Shown one piece after another: positions 33,976-46,679 of a DNA stretch of 64,000 nucleotides. The stretch comes from Aerophototrophica crusticola. Lineage in GTDB: Bacteria > Pseudomonadota > Alphaproteobacteria > Azospirillales > Azospirillaceae. Every line of letters begins with the position of its first letter. Position 1 is the stretch's first letter. The position numbers and the translations under genes were made by a program. The notes beneath the pieces were generated by a model that was given only the letters and a program-made list of their open reading frames with translations, ran no database searches and was not told the DNA's origin. Location of the stretch: assembly GCA_001939945.1 (NCBI GenBank), contig MOEB01000008.1:1-64000 (forward strand). The letters are read 5' to 3'.

Positions 33976-34572
33976 GCCCTACTCCCTTCGGCGACGCACC
34001 GGGCGCCTCGGCGGTCGCCTTTCGCAGTGTGCTGCCGCTCCTGACGTCGCGCAAGACCGACGATCCGCGTGTTTCGCGCCGCGTCGGGGCAGGCCACCTG
34101 CAGAATGTCCCGCACATCCCCGAACGCGCTTTTGCGTGACGCCTCCACCGGTTCCGCGCTCGGGCCCCTCGAGTCAGGCCCACAAACTGGCATTTCCCAG
34201 GCAGGCGGCCCAACACCCCACTCAGCTCTCGGTCCAGGTTCGCGTCCATGCTTGCAGCACCGAGGCTCCTGGGAGGTGCGACGTCCTAAGCCGGTGCCAG
34301 TGGCGTAACGCGTTTTCACTTTATGTCGATTATAACGGGCGCGTTTTCACCTTATGCCATTTCATTTTTCAACTTTTGGCACACCTTCTGTGGCCAAACC
34401 CTTGAAGAAGCTATCAGTGCGTTTTCCTTTTATGCCGTACCCGACAGCCAGGACAAACCGGCCGTACTGTCCCACTCCTTGCAACAATCTGTTTGGTTCT
34501 TGATGGATTGTGCGAACGGGGTACAGGCGGCATCTCTAGCCCAGCACCGCAACCCATCCCGGAGCCACACCC
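33976..34572. other. Non-coding segment with AT-rich patch
   Basis: No gene is supported. The right part (34,300-34,560) is clearly more AT-rich than the surroundings and holds three direct repeats (34309-34440). The yceI promoter should be in the last 120 bases. Confidence 0.5.
34309..34440. repeat. Three imperfect direct repeats, possible solo IS end
   Basis: Near-copies of GCGTTTTCACTTTATGTCG start at about 34310, 34341 and 34419, spaced 30 and 78 bases. Several short terminal repeats near an end are typical of IS21-type elements, but no transposase lies here and the assignment is from recall only. They sit at the boundary between the accessory and core regions. Confidence 0.4.
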
Positions 34573-35181
34573 ATGAACCGCCTCGCCGCCTACGCCCTTG
34601 CCGGCGCCCTGTCCCTCACCGCCTTCCCGGCCATGGCCCAGATGTCCACCGACCCTGCCCAGGTGCAGCCCGGCGCCTATGTCCTGGATAAGAGCCACGC
34701 CAAGGTGCTGTGGGCGGTCAGCCATTTCGGCTTCTCCACCTATTATGGGGAGTTCACGTCCTTCGACGCCAAGCTGACCCTGGACCCCAAGGCCCCCGCC
34801 AAGAGCAGCCTGGACGTGACCATCGACATCCCCAGCGTCTCCACCAACGACGCCAAGCTGGACGCCCACCTGAAGGCGCCGGACTTCTTCAATGCCGAGA
34901 AGTTCCCCAAGGCCACCTTCAAGTCCACCAAGGTGGAGCCGACCGGCCCCACCAAGGCCAAGGTCACCGGCGACCTGACCCTGCTGGGCGTGACCAAGCC
35001 GGTCACCCTGGACGTGACCTTCAACGGCGCCGGCGTCGGCCCGGTCAGCAAGAAGGTCACCACCGGCTTCAGCGCCGAGGGCACGGTGAAGCGCACCGAG
35101 TTCGGCATGAACACCTATGCGCCCTATATCGGTGACGAGGTGAAGCTGATCATCAGCGGTGAGTTCAACAAGGCCGAGTGA
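34573..35181 (+). CDS. YceI family protein
   Basis: A 202-residue periplasmic protein with a signal peptide (MNRLAAYALAGALSLTAFPA, cut after AMA). The mature part begins with PGAYVLDKSHAKVLWAVSHF, the opening of the YceI beta-barrel lipocalin-like fold, which binds long isoprenoid or polyprenyl molecules. YceI genes often stand with cytochrome b561 genes; the next gene is one. Followed by a 61-base gap, so the two may be co-transcribed. Confidence 0.92.
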   Translation: MNRLAAYALAGALSLTAFPAMAQMSTDPAQVQPGAYVLDKSHAKVLWAVSHFGFSTYYGEFTSFDAKLTLDPKAPAKSSLDVTIDIPSVSTNDAKLDAHLKAPDFFNAEKFPKATFKSTKVEPTGPTKAKVTGDLTLLGVTKPVTLDVTFNGAGVGPVSKKVTTGFSAEGTVKRTEFGMNTYAPYIGDEVKLIISGEFNKAE

Positions 35182-35242
35182 CGCCGGCCACGGGCCGCGG
35201 GGTCCCCTCTCCCGCGGCCCGGTTCGGACACCGGAGGACGCC

Positions 35243-35821
35243 ATGCCCGCCCCGCCGCGCTATTCCGCCGTCGCCATCCTGTTGCACTGGGCCATCGCCC
35301 TGCTGGTGCTGGCCCTTGTGGGCCTGGGCCTCTACATGACCAGCCTGCCGCCCGGCAGCGCCGCCCAGTTCAGCCTTTACCAGTGGCACAAGTCGCTGGG
35401 CATCACCGTGCTGCTGTTGACCCTGGCCCGCATCGCCTGGCGCCTGTCCCACCCGGTGCCTGCACTGCCCGCGACCCTGAAGCCATGGGAGCGCCTGGCC
35501 GCCCGCGGCACCCATGTCGGCCTTTACGCCCTGATGCTGGCCATCCCGCTGACCGGCTGGGCCCTGGTGTCCGCCAGCCCCTGGAACCTGCCCACCATCC
35601 TTTACGGCGTGATCCCCTGGCCGCATCTGCCTGTGCTGTCCACCCTGGAGGACAAGGCGGGGGCGGAGGCAGTGCTGGAGCAGGTCCATGGTCTGCTGGC
35701 CTGGTCGGCCGTTGCCCTGGTGGCGCTGCATGTCGCCGCCGCCCTGAAGCACCATTTCATCCTGAAGGACGACGTGCTGGCCCGCATGCTGCCCGGCCGC
35801 CGCCGTGGAGAGCCAGCATGA
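35243..35821 (+). CDS. Cytochrome b561 family protein
   Basis: A 192-residue inner-membrane protein with four hydrophobic helices and heme-ligand histidines at the expected places: H in AILLHWAIA, H in SLYQWHKSLG, H in LEQVHGLLAW and H in ALKHHF. This is the bacterial cytochrome b561 family, thought to move electrons between membrane quinone and periplasmic partners or superoxide. ATG 35243 has GGAGGA seven bases upstream. The stop overlaps the ATG of the second YceI gene (ATGA), so the pair works together; the role is unproved. Confidence 0.93.
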   Translation: MPAPPRYSAVAILLHWAIALLVLALVGLGLYMTSLPPGSAAQFSLYQWHKSLGITVLLLTLARIAWRLSHPVPALPATLKPWERLAARGTHVGLYALMLAIPLTGWALVSASPWNLPTILYGVIPWPHLPVLSTLEDKAGAEAVLEQVHGLLAWSAVALVALHVAAALKHHFILKDDVLARMLPGRRRGEPA

Positions 35822-36378
35822 GCCGCCTCGCCTCTTTCGCCCTGGTTGCCGCCTTCCTGCTGCCCACCTCTGTCCTCGCCGCCAGCTGGACCGTGGACCC
35901 GTCCAGCAGCCGCCTGGGCTTCGCTGGCAAGCAGGGGGGCACCGCCTTCGAGGGACGGTTCAAGTCCTGGTCCGCCACCATCGACTTCGACCCGGCGGCA
36001 CCGGAATCCGGCAAGGCCGTGGTCACCATCGACATGGCCAGCGCCAGCACCGGCGACCCGCAGAAGGACGGGGCCCTGCCCCAGCCCGAATGGTTCAACG
36101 CCGCCAAGACCCCCCAGGCCCGGTTCGAGGCCACGAGCTTCCGACCCAAGGGCGGCAACGCGTATGAGGCGGTGGGCACCCTGACCATCCGGGACGTGTC
36201 CAAGCCGGTGGTCCTGCCCTTCACCCTGGACATCCAGGGCGACACCGCCAAGGCGAAGGGCAAACTGGACCTGATCCGCACCGATTACGGCGTCGGCCAG
36301 GGCCCCTGGGCCAGCGGCCAGGCCGTGGCCCTGGAGGTGTCGGTGGTCATCGACCTGACGGCGAAGCGGGGTGGGTAG
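35818..36378 (+). CDS. YceI family protein (second copy)
   Basis: A 186-residue protein with a signal peptide (MSRLASFALVAAFLLPTSVL) and a YceI beta-barrel opening ASWTVDPSSSRLGFAGKQGG. It has diverged strongly from the first YceI copy but keeps the same fold order. Translationally coupled to the cytochrome b561 gene by a four-base overlap. Confidence 0.9.
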   Translation: MSRLASFALVAAFLLPTSVLAASWTVDPSSSRLGFAGKQGGTAFEGRFKSWSATIDFDPAAPESGKAVVTIDMASASTGDPQKDGALPQPEWFNAAKTPQARFEATSFRPKGGNAYEAVGTLTIRDVSKPVVLPFTLDIQGDTAKAKGKLDLIRTDYGVGQGPWASGQAVALEVSVVIDLTAKRGG

Positions 36379-36508
36379 CCCATCCCGGCATGGCCGCATG
36401 TATTCACGCACGGCGACTTGGTGGCCGGCCCCGCGCGACAGCGGCGCACGGGGCCTGTTGGGGTGAATAGCTTTCGAAGCGACACCCTTGCCAAGGACCA
36501 GGTGCCCC

Positions 36509-36847
36509 ATGGCCACCAGCGACAAGAACCAGCCCCCCGTCCCCACCGAGATCCCGGCGGAGGACCTTCGCCGCAAGGCGCATGACGGGCAGGGCTCCGC
36601 CACCGGCAGCGGCGCCGCCAACCCGGTTCCGCGGACCCCGGCCGAAAACCCCAAGGAGGGCGGCGGCCAGGCCGGCGGCGCGGGCGCGGCCCCCAGCGGT
36701 ATCACATCCACCCACCAACCTGGCGGCATGAAGCCGGCCGGCGGCCCCACGGGGGGCCTGGGCAGCCTCGGTTCCGGCGGCGGGTCCACCGGCCCGGGCG
36801 GCGGCAGCCCGGACGCCACGCCGGGGCGCGGGACGGAGGGGCGCTGA
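36509..36847 (+). CDS. Small Gly/Pro-rich hypothetical protein
   Basis: A 112-residue low-complexity protein rich in Gly, Pro, Ala and Ser (MATSDKNQPPVPTEIPAEDL at the start), predicted disordered. No signal peptide or membrane segment. It ends four bases before the DUF1003 gene, so the two are probably co-transcribed. No function is known to me; it could be an artefact of GC-rich reading, but the coupling favours a real gene. Confidence 0.55.
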   Translation: MATSDKNQPPVPTEIPAEDLRRKAHDGQGSATGSGAANPVPRTPAENPKEGGGQAGGAGAAPSGITSTHQPGGMKPAGGPTGGLGSLGSGGGSTGPGGGSPDATPGRGTEGR

Positions 36848-36850
36848 AGC

Positions 36851-37420
36851 ATGGCGATAGCCCAGCGGAAGGACCAACCCCGATTCGACAGCCCCACGAC
36901 CCCGCCGGCCCACCCGCCCGGCCTGACCTCCACCCTGGAGCGCAACATCCAGGCCCTGAACCGCCGCCGGGCGGAGGAGCAGCGACAAGCCAGCACGCAG
37001 GAACGCATCGCCGACGGCATCACCCGCTTCGCCGGCAGCATGGTGTTCGTCTATCTGCACATGGCGCTGTTCGGGGGCTGGATCGTCGCCAATCTGGGCT
37101 GGGTCCCGGGCATCAGACCCTGGGACCCGTCCTTCGTGGTGCTGGCCATGTTCGCGTCGGTGGAGGCCATCTTCCTGTCCACCTTCGTGCTGATCAGCCA
37201 GAACCGCATGGCCGCCGTGGCGGACAAGCGCGCCGACCTGGACCTCCAGGTCAGCCTGCTGGCCGAGCATGAGGTGACCCGGCTGGTCACCATGGTCTCC
37301 GCCATCGCCGACCGGCTGGACGTGGAGACGGACATCGACCACGAGCTGCCGGAACTGGAACGCAACGTCGCCCCCTGCGCCGTGCTGGACAGGATCGAGA
37401 CGACAAGCCAGGACAAGTGA
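36851..37420 (+). CDS. DUF1003 membrane protein
   Basis: A 189-residue protein with a soluble N-terminal part and two transmembrane helices (FVYLHMALFGGWIVANLGWV; FVVLAMFASVEAIFLSTFVL) followed by the SQNRMAAVADKRADLDLQ segment that defines DUF1003. The C-terminal helix is soluble. Members are small inner-membrane proteins of unknown function, often near cation or stress genes. Confidence 0.88.
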   Translation: MAIAQRKDQPRFDSPTTPPAHPPGLTSTLERNIQALNRRRAEEQRQASTQERIADGITRFAGSMVFVYLHMALFGGWIVANLGWVPGIRPWDPSFVVLAMFASVEAIFLSTFVLISQNRMAAVADKRADLDLQVSLLAEHEVTRLVTMVSAIADRLDVETDIDHELPELERNVAPCAVLDRIETTSQDK

Positions 37421-37423
37421 CCC

Positions 37424-37789
37424 TCAGCCGCCCAGCAACGTCTTCAACCGTTCGATCACCACGCCGGGGTCCACGGGCTTGTCCAGCAGGGCCGTGGGTG
37501 CCGTGGCGCGCTCCACGAAGGGCAGCACCTCCGGCGCGTAGCCGGTGACGAACAGCACGGGCAGGGCGGGTCGCAGGGCACGCAGCTTTTCCACCATCTG
37601 GCCGCCGGTGGCCCCAGGCATGCGCCAGTCCGCCACCACCACGTCGGCAGAGTCGGTGATGAAGCGGTCGAAGCCATCCTCGGCGTCATGGGCCAGGGTC
37701 ACCTTGTACCCCTTGCGCTGCAGGAAAGACCGCAGCGCCATCGCGGCAAGAACCTCGTCATCGACCACCAGCACATGCTTCATCGGCAC
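37424..37789 (-). CDS. Single-domain response regulator
   Basis: A 121-residue receiver domain with acidic pocket D10/D11, phospho-acceptor D54 (VVVADWRMPG) and the conserved Lys near 104 (LLDKPVDPG). There is no output domain; such stand-alone receivers (FixJ/CheY-type) act by binding partners or as phosphate sinks. Convergent with the DUF1003 gene, three bases apart at the stops. Confidence 0.92.
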   Translation of the reverse strand: MPMKHVLVVDDEVLAAMALRSFLQRKGYKVTLAHDAEDGFDRFITDSADVVVADWRMPGATGGQMVEKLRALRPALPVLFVTGYAPEVLPFVERATAPTALLDKPVDPGVVIERLKTLLGG

Positions 37790-37923
37790 GTCCCCGGGGC
37801 GGGATGCCCCTGGCGGCGGATTTTACAGGCCCGCAGCCGTGGTAGGGAACGGCGTGAGGGGGGTGGTGGGTCCACCTGGGATCACGCCACCCATGCTTTA
37901 ACGGCGGGTGCTGCGGCGCAATA

Positions 37924-38205
37924 TTACCCCTGCCCCTTGCACTCCACCTCCTCCTTGCTTTCACCGTCCCGCTTCCATTCGCGGACGACCTTGCAGCCCC
38001 GGTCCCAGAACTCCTCCTTGCCCTCGCCCCGGCCGGCATGGCGGCGGTCGGGCCTGCACTCGGTCACCTGCTTGAAGCCGCCGTCGGACTTCCATTCCCG
38101 CTCCACCCGGCAGCCATCCTCATGGGTGACCTCCTTGCGGTCGTCAGCCATCCCCGCGCCCGTCGCCAGCACCAGCGCGACCGCCCCTGCCCAAGCCAGC
38201 CTCAT
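37924..38205 (-). CDS. Small secreted protein with repeated Cys-Val-rich module
   Basis: A 93-residue protein with a signal peptide (MRLAWAGAVALVLATGAGMA) and two similar units, DGCRVEREWKSDGGFKQV and RGCKVVREWKRDGESKEE, each with one Cys preceding an RxWK core and a second Cys about 18 residues later. ATG 38205 is preferred because GGGAGGGG lies just upstream. Function unknown; probably periplasmic with two disulfides. Confidence 0.7.
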   Translation of the reverse strand: MRLAWAGAVALVLATGAGMADDRKEVTHEDGCRVEREWKSDGGFKQVTECRPDRRHAGRGEGKEEFWDRGCKVVREWKRDGESKEEVECKGQG

Positions 38206-38290
38206 CATCCCCTCCCGTCCACCGGATCCTGTGCACAGCGAACCAACGGATCGGGGCGACCATGGGGCAGGGACGGGGCCGCCGCTTGAC

Positions 38291-38304
38291 TCCAGTATAT
38301 TGGA
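38291..38304. promoter_or_regulatory. Palindromic operator upstream of the XRE-cupin gene
   Basis: TCCAGTATATTGGA is a near-perfect palindrome (one mismatched pair) placed 17 bases before the ATG at 38321. It is a likely binding site for the regulator encoded just downstream. Confidence 0.5.
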
Positions 38305-38320
38305 CAGGCATTCTACGATC

Positions 38321-38926
38321 ATGGAACTGAGCCCGACCGACATCGACGCCCGCCTGTCCGCCCGGCTGAAGGATCTGCGGCAGGAGCGGGGGCTGACCCT
38401 GGACGCGCTGGCCCAGCGGGCCGGCGTCAGCCGCTCCATGATCTCCCTGATCGAGCGGGGGGAGAGCAGCCCCACCGCCAGCGTGCTGGACCGGCTGGCC
38501 GCCGGCCTGGGCGTGACCCTCGCCTCCCTGTTCGCGGAGCGGGGGCGGGCAGAGGCCTCCCCCATTTGCCGGCGGGCGGACCAGGCGCAATGGCGCGACC
38601 CCGGCACGGGCTATGTCCGTCGCAACCTGTCGCCGCCCGGCTACCCCTCGCCGCTGGAGCTGGTGGAGGTGGTGTTCCCCCCTGGCGCCCGCGTGGCCTA
38701 TGACGGCGGCCCCCGTGCTGCGGCCGTGCAGCAGCAGGTGTATGTGCTGGAAGGGGCCATCACCCTGACCGTCGGCCCCGACACCCACACCCTGGCGACG
38801 GGCGACTGCCTGGCCATGCGGCTGGACCAGCCGGTCAGCTTCCACAACCCCGGCGACCAGCCGGCCCGCTATCTGGTTGCTCTGGCGACCGAAGGGGCTT
38901 GGGCGGGGGCCAACACCAAGCGCTGA
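38321..38926 (+). CDS. XRE-type regulator with cupin domain
   Basis: A 201-residue protein. A helix-turn-helix is at about 25-60 (LDALAQRAGVSRSMISLIER), and a C-terminal cupin barrel at about 110-190 (VYVLEGAITLTVGPD; CLAMRLDQPVSFHNPG). Such proteins regulate nearby small-molecule or amino-acid metabolism, with the cupin sensing a ligand. Next gene, a GNAT acetyltransferase, starts 15 bases after its stop and is probably co-transcribed and regulated. Confidence 0.9.
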   Translation: MELSPTDIDARLSARLKDLRQERGLTLDALAQRAGVSRSMISLIERGESSPTASVLDRLAAGLGVTLASLFAERGRAEASPICRRADQAQWRDPGTGYVRRNLSPPGYPSPLELVEVVFPPGARVAYDGGPRAAAVQQQVYVLEGAITLTVGPDTHTLATGDCLAMRLDQPVSFHNPGDQPARYLVALATEGAWAGANTKR

Positions 38927-38941
38927 AGGAGCCCTTGCCCC

Positions 38942-39463
38942 ATGCCCACCATCCGTGCCCTGACCGAGGCCGAGGCCGTCGAGCACCAGGCCGCCCTGTG
39001 CGACATCCTGATGGACTGCGTGGCGGGCGGTGCCTCCGTCAGCTTCATGGACCCCTTGCCCCCGGCGAAGGCCGCGGGCTTCTGGGCCGGGGTGGCGGCC
39101 AGCGTCGGCCGGGGGGAGCGGGTGCTGCTGGTGGCGGAGGACCCGCGGGGTGACGGGCTGCTGGGCACGGTGCAGGTGGTGCTGGACCAGCCGGAGAACC
39201 AGCCGCACCGGGGCGACGTCTCCAAGATGCTGGTCCACCGCCGGGCCCGCCGCCAGGGCGTGGGTGCCGCCCTGATGCAGGCGGCGGAGGACGCGGCCCG
39301 GGCCGCCGGCAAGACCCTGCTGGTCCTGGACACCGCCTCCGACGACGCGGAGCGGCTGTACGAGCGGGCGGGCTGGCACCGGGTGGGCGTGATCCCCGGC
39401 TATGCGCTGCTGCCGGACGGCCGCCCCTGCGACACGACGTATTTTTACAAGGTGCTGGGGTAG
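38942..39463 (+). CDS. GNAT family N-acetyltransferase
   Basis: A 173-residue acetyltransferase with the acetyl-CoA loop RRARRQGVGAALMQAAED near residue 100 and the C-terminal strand YERAGWHRVGVIPGYAL. These enzymes acetylate amines of small molecules or proteins; the substrate is unknown. The gene follows the XRE-cupin regulator directly, a common layout for antibiotic- or polyamine-type acetyltransferases. Confidence 0.9.
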   Translation: MPTIRALTEAEAVEHQAALCDILMDCVAGGASVSFMDPLPPAKAAGFWAGVAASVGRGERVLLVAEDPRGDGLLGTVQVVLDQPENQPHRGDVSKMLVHRRARRQGVGAALMQAAEDAARAAGKTLLVLDTASDDAERLYERAGWHRVGVIPGYALLPDGRPCDTTYFYKVLG

Positions 39464-39511
39464 CTGGCCGACTCCCCCTCTCCCCGCCGGGAAGAGGGGA
39501 AAAGCGGTTAG

Positions 39512-39540
39512 AGCGTGTTTACGCTGGCCGTAAACACGCT
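39512..39540. terminator. 12-bp inverted repeat after the GNAT gene
   Basis: AGCGTGTTTACG at 39512-39523 pairs perfectly with 39529-39540 around a five-base loop. It lies about 50 bases after the GNAT stop. No T-tract follows. Such an AGCGTGTTTA-type hairpin may also be an interspersed repeat. Confidence 0.5.
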
Positions 39541-39624
39541 ACGGCGGCGACTGCCGCCGCGCGGGCCCATGCCCGCGTAAGCCAAGCCGCGGATGCGGCG
39601 CCGGCGACTGAGGAACACGAAGGG

Positions 39625-39660
39625 CTAGACCCGTTTCCAGTCTGGGAGAAACGGGTCTAG
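39625..39660. terminator. 13-bp inverted repeat overlapping the transporter stop
   Basis: CTAGACCCGTTTC at 39625-39637 pairs perfectly with 39648-39660 around a 10-base loop. The TAG stop of the minus-strand transporter lies inside the right arm. Probably a terminator for this gene. Confidence 0.6.
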
Positions 39661-40595
39661 CGCGGCTTCTCCGACGGGGTCAGGGTCAGCACGGCGATGC
39701 CCAGGGCGATCAGCGTGGCACCCAGGGCCAGCCCTGTCGGCGGCGCCTCCCCCAGCAGCAGCACGGCCACGGGCACCGCCACCACCGCGCCGACCGAACC
39801 CAGGAGGCTCAGGTACACCGGCCCGCCCCGCTTCTGCAGCACGAAGAACAGCAGGTATTGCAGGGCGAAGACCCCGGTCTGCGCCAGGACCAGTAGCAGG
39901 GGCGCCGGCCGGCCCAGCGGCACCGCCACCGGCAGGCCCGCCAAGGGCGCGAAGCCCAGCAACAGGGCCGCGGCGGCCAGCAGCATGCCGGGCGCCAGGG
40001 CGTCGGGCCGGGCGCCCGGGGGCCAGCGCAGGGTGCGGTACAGGTTGCCCATGGCCAGGAACACCGGCCCCAGCAGCGTCAGCGCCACCCAATGGGCCGA
40101 GGTGTCCGGCGCGTTGAACTTGGGGATGGCGATGGCCGCCGCCCCGGCCAGGGCCAGCACCACCCCGGCGGCCCGCCCGGCCTTCAGCCGCTCCAGCCGC
40201 AGCAGCACGGCGCCCACATAGGTCAGCAGGGGCGGGATGGCGATGGTCAGGGCCACGAACCCGGCGCCGACATGGGGGATGGCGGAGAAGAACACCAGGT
40301 TCGGCGCCGCCACGCTGACCAGGGCGGCCAGGACGAAATACTCCAATGTCCACCGGTCCAGCCGTGGCAGCGCCCCCCGCGCCGCGGCCACCGCCAGCAG
40401 GATCAGCCCCGACCCCAGCACGGACCAGAGCAGGAACGGCAGCGCCGCCAACCCCGCCCCCACCGCCAGCTTGGCCAGGGTGGTTGACAGGCCCAGCAAG
40501 GCGCCGGTCACCAGCAGGATCAGCAGCGGCACCCACCGGTCCGGTTTGGGAGCCGCCGCCACGGCACCCTTGCCCGCGCCCACATCCACCGCCAT
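39657..40595 (-). CDS. EamA/DMT-superfamily transporter
   Basis: A 312-residue membrane protein with ten hydrophobic helices and two EamA-type halves (LLGLSTTLAKLAVGAGLAAL in the first; LLFFVLQKRGGPVYLSLLGS in the second). Such exporters move drugs, amino acids or metabolites. Start ATG 40595 is chosen because the extended frame upstream overlaps the divergent MarR gene. Divergent from a MarR-type gene with an operator between them, so it is probably repressed by that regulator. Confidence 0.9.
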   Translation of the reverse strand: MAVDVGAGKGAVAAAPKPDRWVPLLILLVTGALLGLSTTLAKLAVGAGLAALPFLLWSVLGSGLILLAVAAARGALPRLDRWTLEYFVLAALVSVAAPNLVFFSAIPHVGAGFVALTIAIPPLLTYVGAVLLRLERLKAGRAAGVVLALAGAAAIAIPKFNAPDTSAHWVALTLLGPVFLAMGNLYRTLRWPPGARPDALAPGMLLAAAALLLGFAPLAGLPVAVPLGRPAPLLLVLAQTGVFALQYLLFFVLQKRGGPVYLSLLGSVGAVVAVPVAVLLLGEAPPTGLALGATLIALGIAVLTLTPSEKPR

Positions 40596-40616
40596 GATGA
40601 TTGTCTCACTGCAAAG

Positions 40617-40634
40617 TATCTTAGTATTAAGATA
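40617..40634. promoter_or_regulatory. MarR operator palindrome
   Basis: TATCTTA at 40617-40623 and TAAGATA at 40628-40634 form a perfect inverted repeat around GTAT, in the 49-base gap between the divergent transporter and MarR genes. Confidence 0.75.
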
Positions 40635-40644
40635 AGAGCGGGAC

Positions 40645-41142
40645 ATGGACAGGGCAAGCCGGGCAATCGCGGAATGGCATCGGGAACGGCCAGAGCTGGA
40701 CGGTCGCCCCATGGCCCTGCTGGGCCGGTTGGGGGAGGCGGCGCAGCGGGTCGCCCAGGACCACCTGAAGCCCTTCTTCGCCGCGCACGGCCTGCAATCC
40801 GGCGACTTCGACGTGCTCGCCACCCTGCGCCGGTCCGGCCCGCCCTTCGCCCTGACGCCCACCGCCCTCTATGGCGCCACCATGGTCACGTCCGGTGCCA
40901 TGACGGGGCGGGTGGACAGGCTTGAGCGGATGGGATGGGTCGCCCGGTCCCCCGACCCGGCCGACCGCCGCGGCACCCTGGTGGGCCTTACGCCGGAGGG
41001 GTTGGCCCTGATCGACCGGATCATGCCCCTGCACGTGGAGAATGAGCGCCGCATCCTGTCCGGCCTGAGCCAGGCGGAACAAGACGCCCTGTCCGCCCTG
41101 CTCGGCAAGCTGATCGCCACGTTGCCGGGCGAAGGTCCCTAG
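40645..41142 (+). CDS. MarR family transcriptional regulator
   Basis: A 165-residue winged-helix protein with the MarR order: an LGRLGEAAQRVAQDHL helix, a GLQSGDFDVLATLRRSGPPF helix-strand part and a RVDRLERMGWVARSPDPADR wing, the last being the family hallmark. Dimeric repressors of this family respond to small aromatic or oxidant ligands. Its likely target is the divergent transporter via the palindrome at 40617-40634. The stop TAG is within the four-base palindrome CTAG shared with the stop of the next, convergent gene. Confidence 0.93.
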   Translation: MDRASRAIAEWHRERPELDGRPMALLGRLGEAAQRVAQDHLKPFFAAHGLQSGDFDVLATLRRSGPPFALTPTALYGATMVTSGAMTGRVDRLERMGWVARSPDPADRRGTLVGLTPEGLALIDRIMPLHVENERRILSGLSQAEQDALSALLGKLIATLPGEGP

Positions 41143-42470
41143 ACCCCGAACGGCCACGTCTCCAGCGCCCCCGCCCCGTGTTCGTCAGCCAGGGGCGTCA
41201 CGGGGGTGGTCTCGGCGAACCAGAGCCAATGGTCGAACTGGCGGGACAGCTCGGCCGTGAAATAATGGCTCTGCCGTTCCGTGTCCGGGCGGTAGATCAC
41301 GCCGATGGCCCGTTCCAGCCGCGGCGCATGCAGGGCGGCGACGGCTTCCGGGTTCACGGCCGGGCTGAGGTCCAGGTGGAACCGGTCATGGCCCGTATGG
41401 GCGCAAATCCCCTCGTAGCTGTCATCCCGGGCCGGGTTGATGGGGATGAAGCGCACCGGCCCGTCCCAATCGTCCGCCGCCGCCACGGTTCCCCGGTCGG
41501 TGCCGAAGCCCACCAGCCGTACCGCCCCCTCCCCGAACCGCTCCCGGCAGAGCTGGCCGACATTGACCTGCCCGCCCCGGCCCATCTGCGTGGCGCGGCA
41601 GTCGCCCAGGTGGCTGTTGTGGGCCCAGACCACGGCCTTGGCCCCGGGCCCACGGGCGGCCAGCACCTGGGCCAGAGTCTCCACCATGTGGGTGTCGCGC
41701 AGGTTCCAGCTCTCCTCGCCATAGTCGTACATGGCGCGGTAATAGCGCTCGGCCGACGCCACCAGCCGGGCGTTGGCCTGGGCGTCCACGAAGGCGTCCG
41801 GGTCGCGGGCCATGTAGTCCAGCCGCTTGGACAGCAGGTCCTTCAGCGTGTCCAGCACCGCCTGCTCGCAGGGTGGCGCCCCCCGCCGCATCGCCACCAT
41901 GCCATAGGCCGCCGGCTCCTCCTGGAAGGGCGTCAGGCAGCCATAGCGCCGCTTGGCCGCGGCGGCGGCCTCCGGGTCCACCCGTTGAAGGTAGTCCAGC
42001 ACCGCGCGGATGGAGCCGCCAAGGCTGTACAGGTCCAGGCCGTAGACCCCCACCCGTTTGCCCGGCTCCGCCACGCCCTCATTGTGGCCGCGCAGCCAGC
42101 GGATGAAGCTTTCCACCTCCCGGTTCCGCCACATCCAGGTGGGGAAGCGCTGGAAGGGTGGCTCCCCGTCCCCGTCGCCTTCACGCAGGCGGACGAAGCG
42201 GTCGATGCGGGCGGCGTCCGGCCAGTCCGCCTCCGCCGCCACGATGGTGAAGCCGTGCCGCTCGACCAGGTGCCGGGTCAGCGCCGCCCGGCAATGGTAG
42301 AACTCCGCCGTCCCGTGGGTCGCCTCCCCCAGGCAGACCACGTCCGCCGCCGCAAGGCTGTCCGCCAGCCGGGCGAGCACCGGGTCCGCCATGCCCCCGA
42401 ACGGCACCGCCGCCGCGGATACCAGATCCACCAACCCCTCGTCCGGGGCCACCGCCTGCCCATACCGCAT
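41139..42470 (-). CDS. Erythromycin-esterase-like protein
   Basis: A 443-residue protein of the EreA/EreB-like family: LGEATHGTAEFYHCRAALTR near residue 45, an EADWPDA block, and a VVWAHNSHLGD block with the family's His residues. Erythromycin esterases open macrolide lactones, but most chromosomal members have unknown substrates. ATG 42470 has GGGGGAAGGG upstream; an upstream ATG 42509 is in frame but adds a His-rich stretch with no family match. It shares a CTAG with the convergent MarR gene. Confidence 0.85.
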   Translation of the reverse strand: MRYGQAVAPDEGLVDLVSAAAVPFGGMADPVLARLADSLAAADVVCLGEATHGTAEFYHCRAALTRHLVERHGFTIVAAEADWPDAARIDRFVRLREGDGDGEPPFQRFPTWMWRNREVESFIRWLRGHNEGVAEPGKRVGVYGLDLYSLGGSIRAVLDYLQRVDPEAAAAAKRRYGCLTPFQEEPAAYGMVAMRRGAPPCEQAVLDTLKDLLSKRLDYMARDPDAFVDAQANARLVASAERYYRAMYDYGEESWNLRDTHMVETLAQVLAARGPGAKAVVWAHNSHLGDCRATQMGRGGQVNVGQLCRERFGEGAVRLVGFGTDRGTVAAADDWDGPVRFIPINPARDDSYEGICAHTGHDRFHLDLSPAVNPEAVAALHAPRLERAIGVIYRPDTERQSHYFTAELSRQFDHWLWFAETTPVTPLADEHGAGALETWPFGV

Positions 42471-42532
42471 CGCCCTTCCCCCATCGCGATGGTGATGGTG
42501 GGGGAACAAGGGGGTTCACCCGGAGTCGCGGG

Positions 42533-46552
<4,020 letters not shown>

Positions 46553-46679
46553 CGGCCGGGGGCGGTCTCGATCACGTGGGACGGCCTTGGCGCCCCGGGA
46601 CGTCTTACACCGTCCGGCCTATGCATGCGAAGGTAATCATCGGGACCTAGGTAACCGGTTGGCGCGGGTCGGCCCCGGT

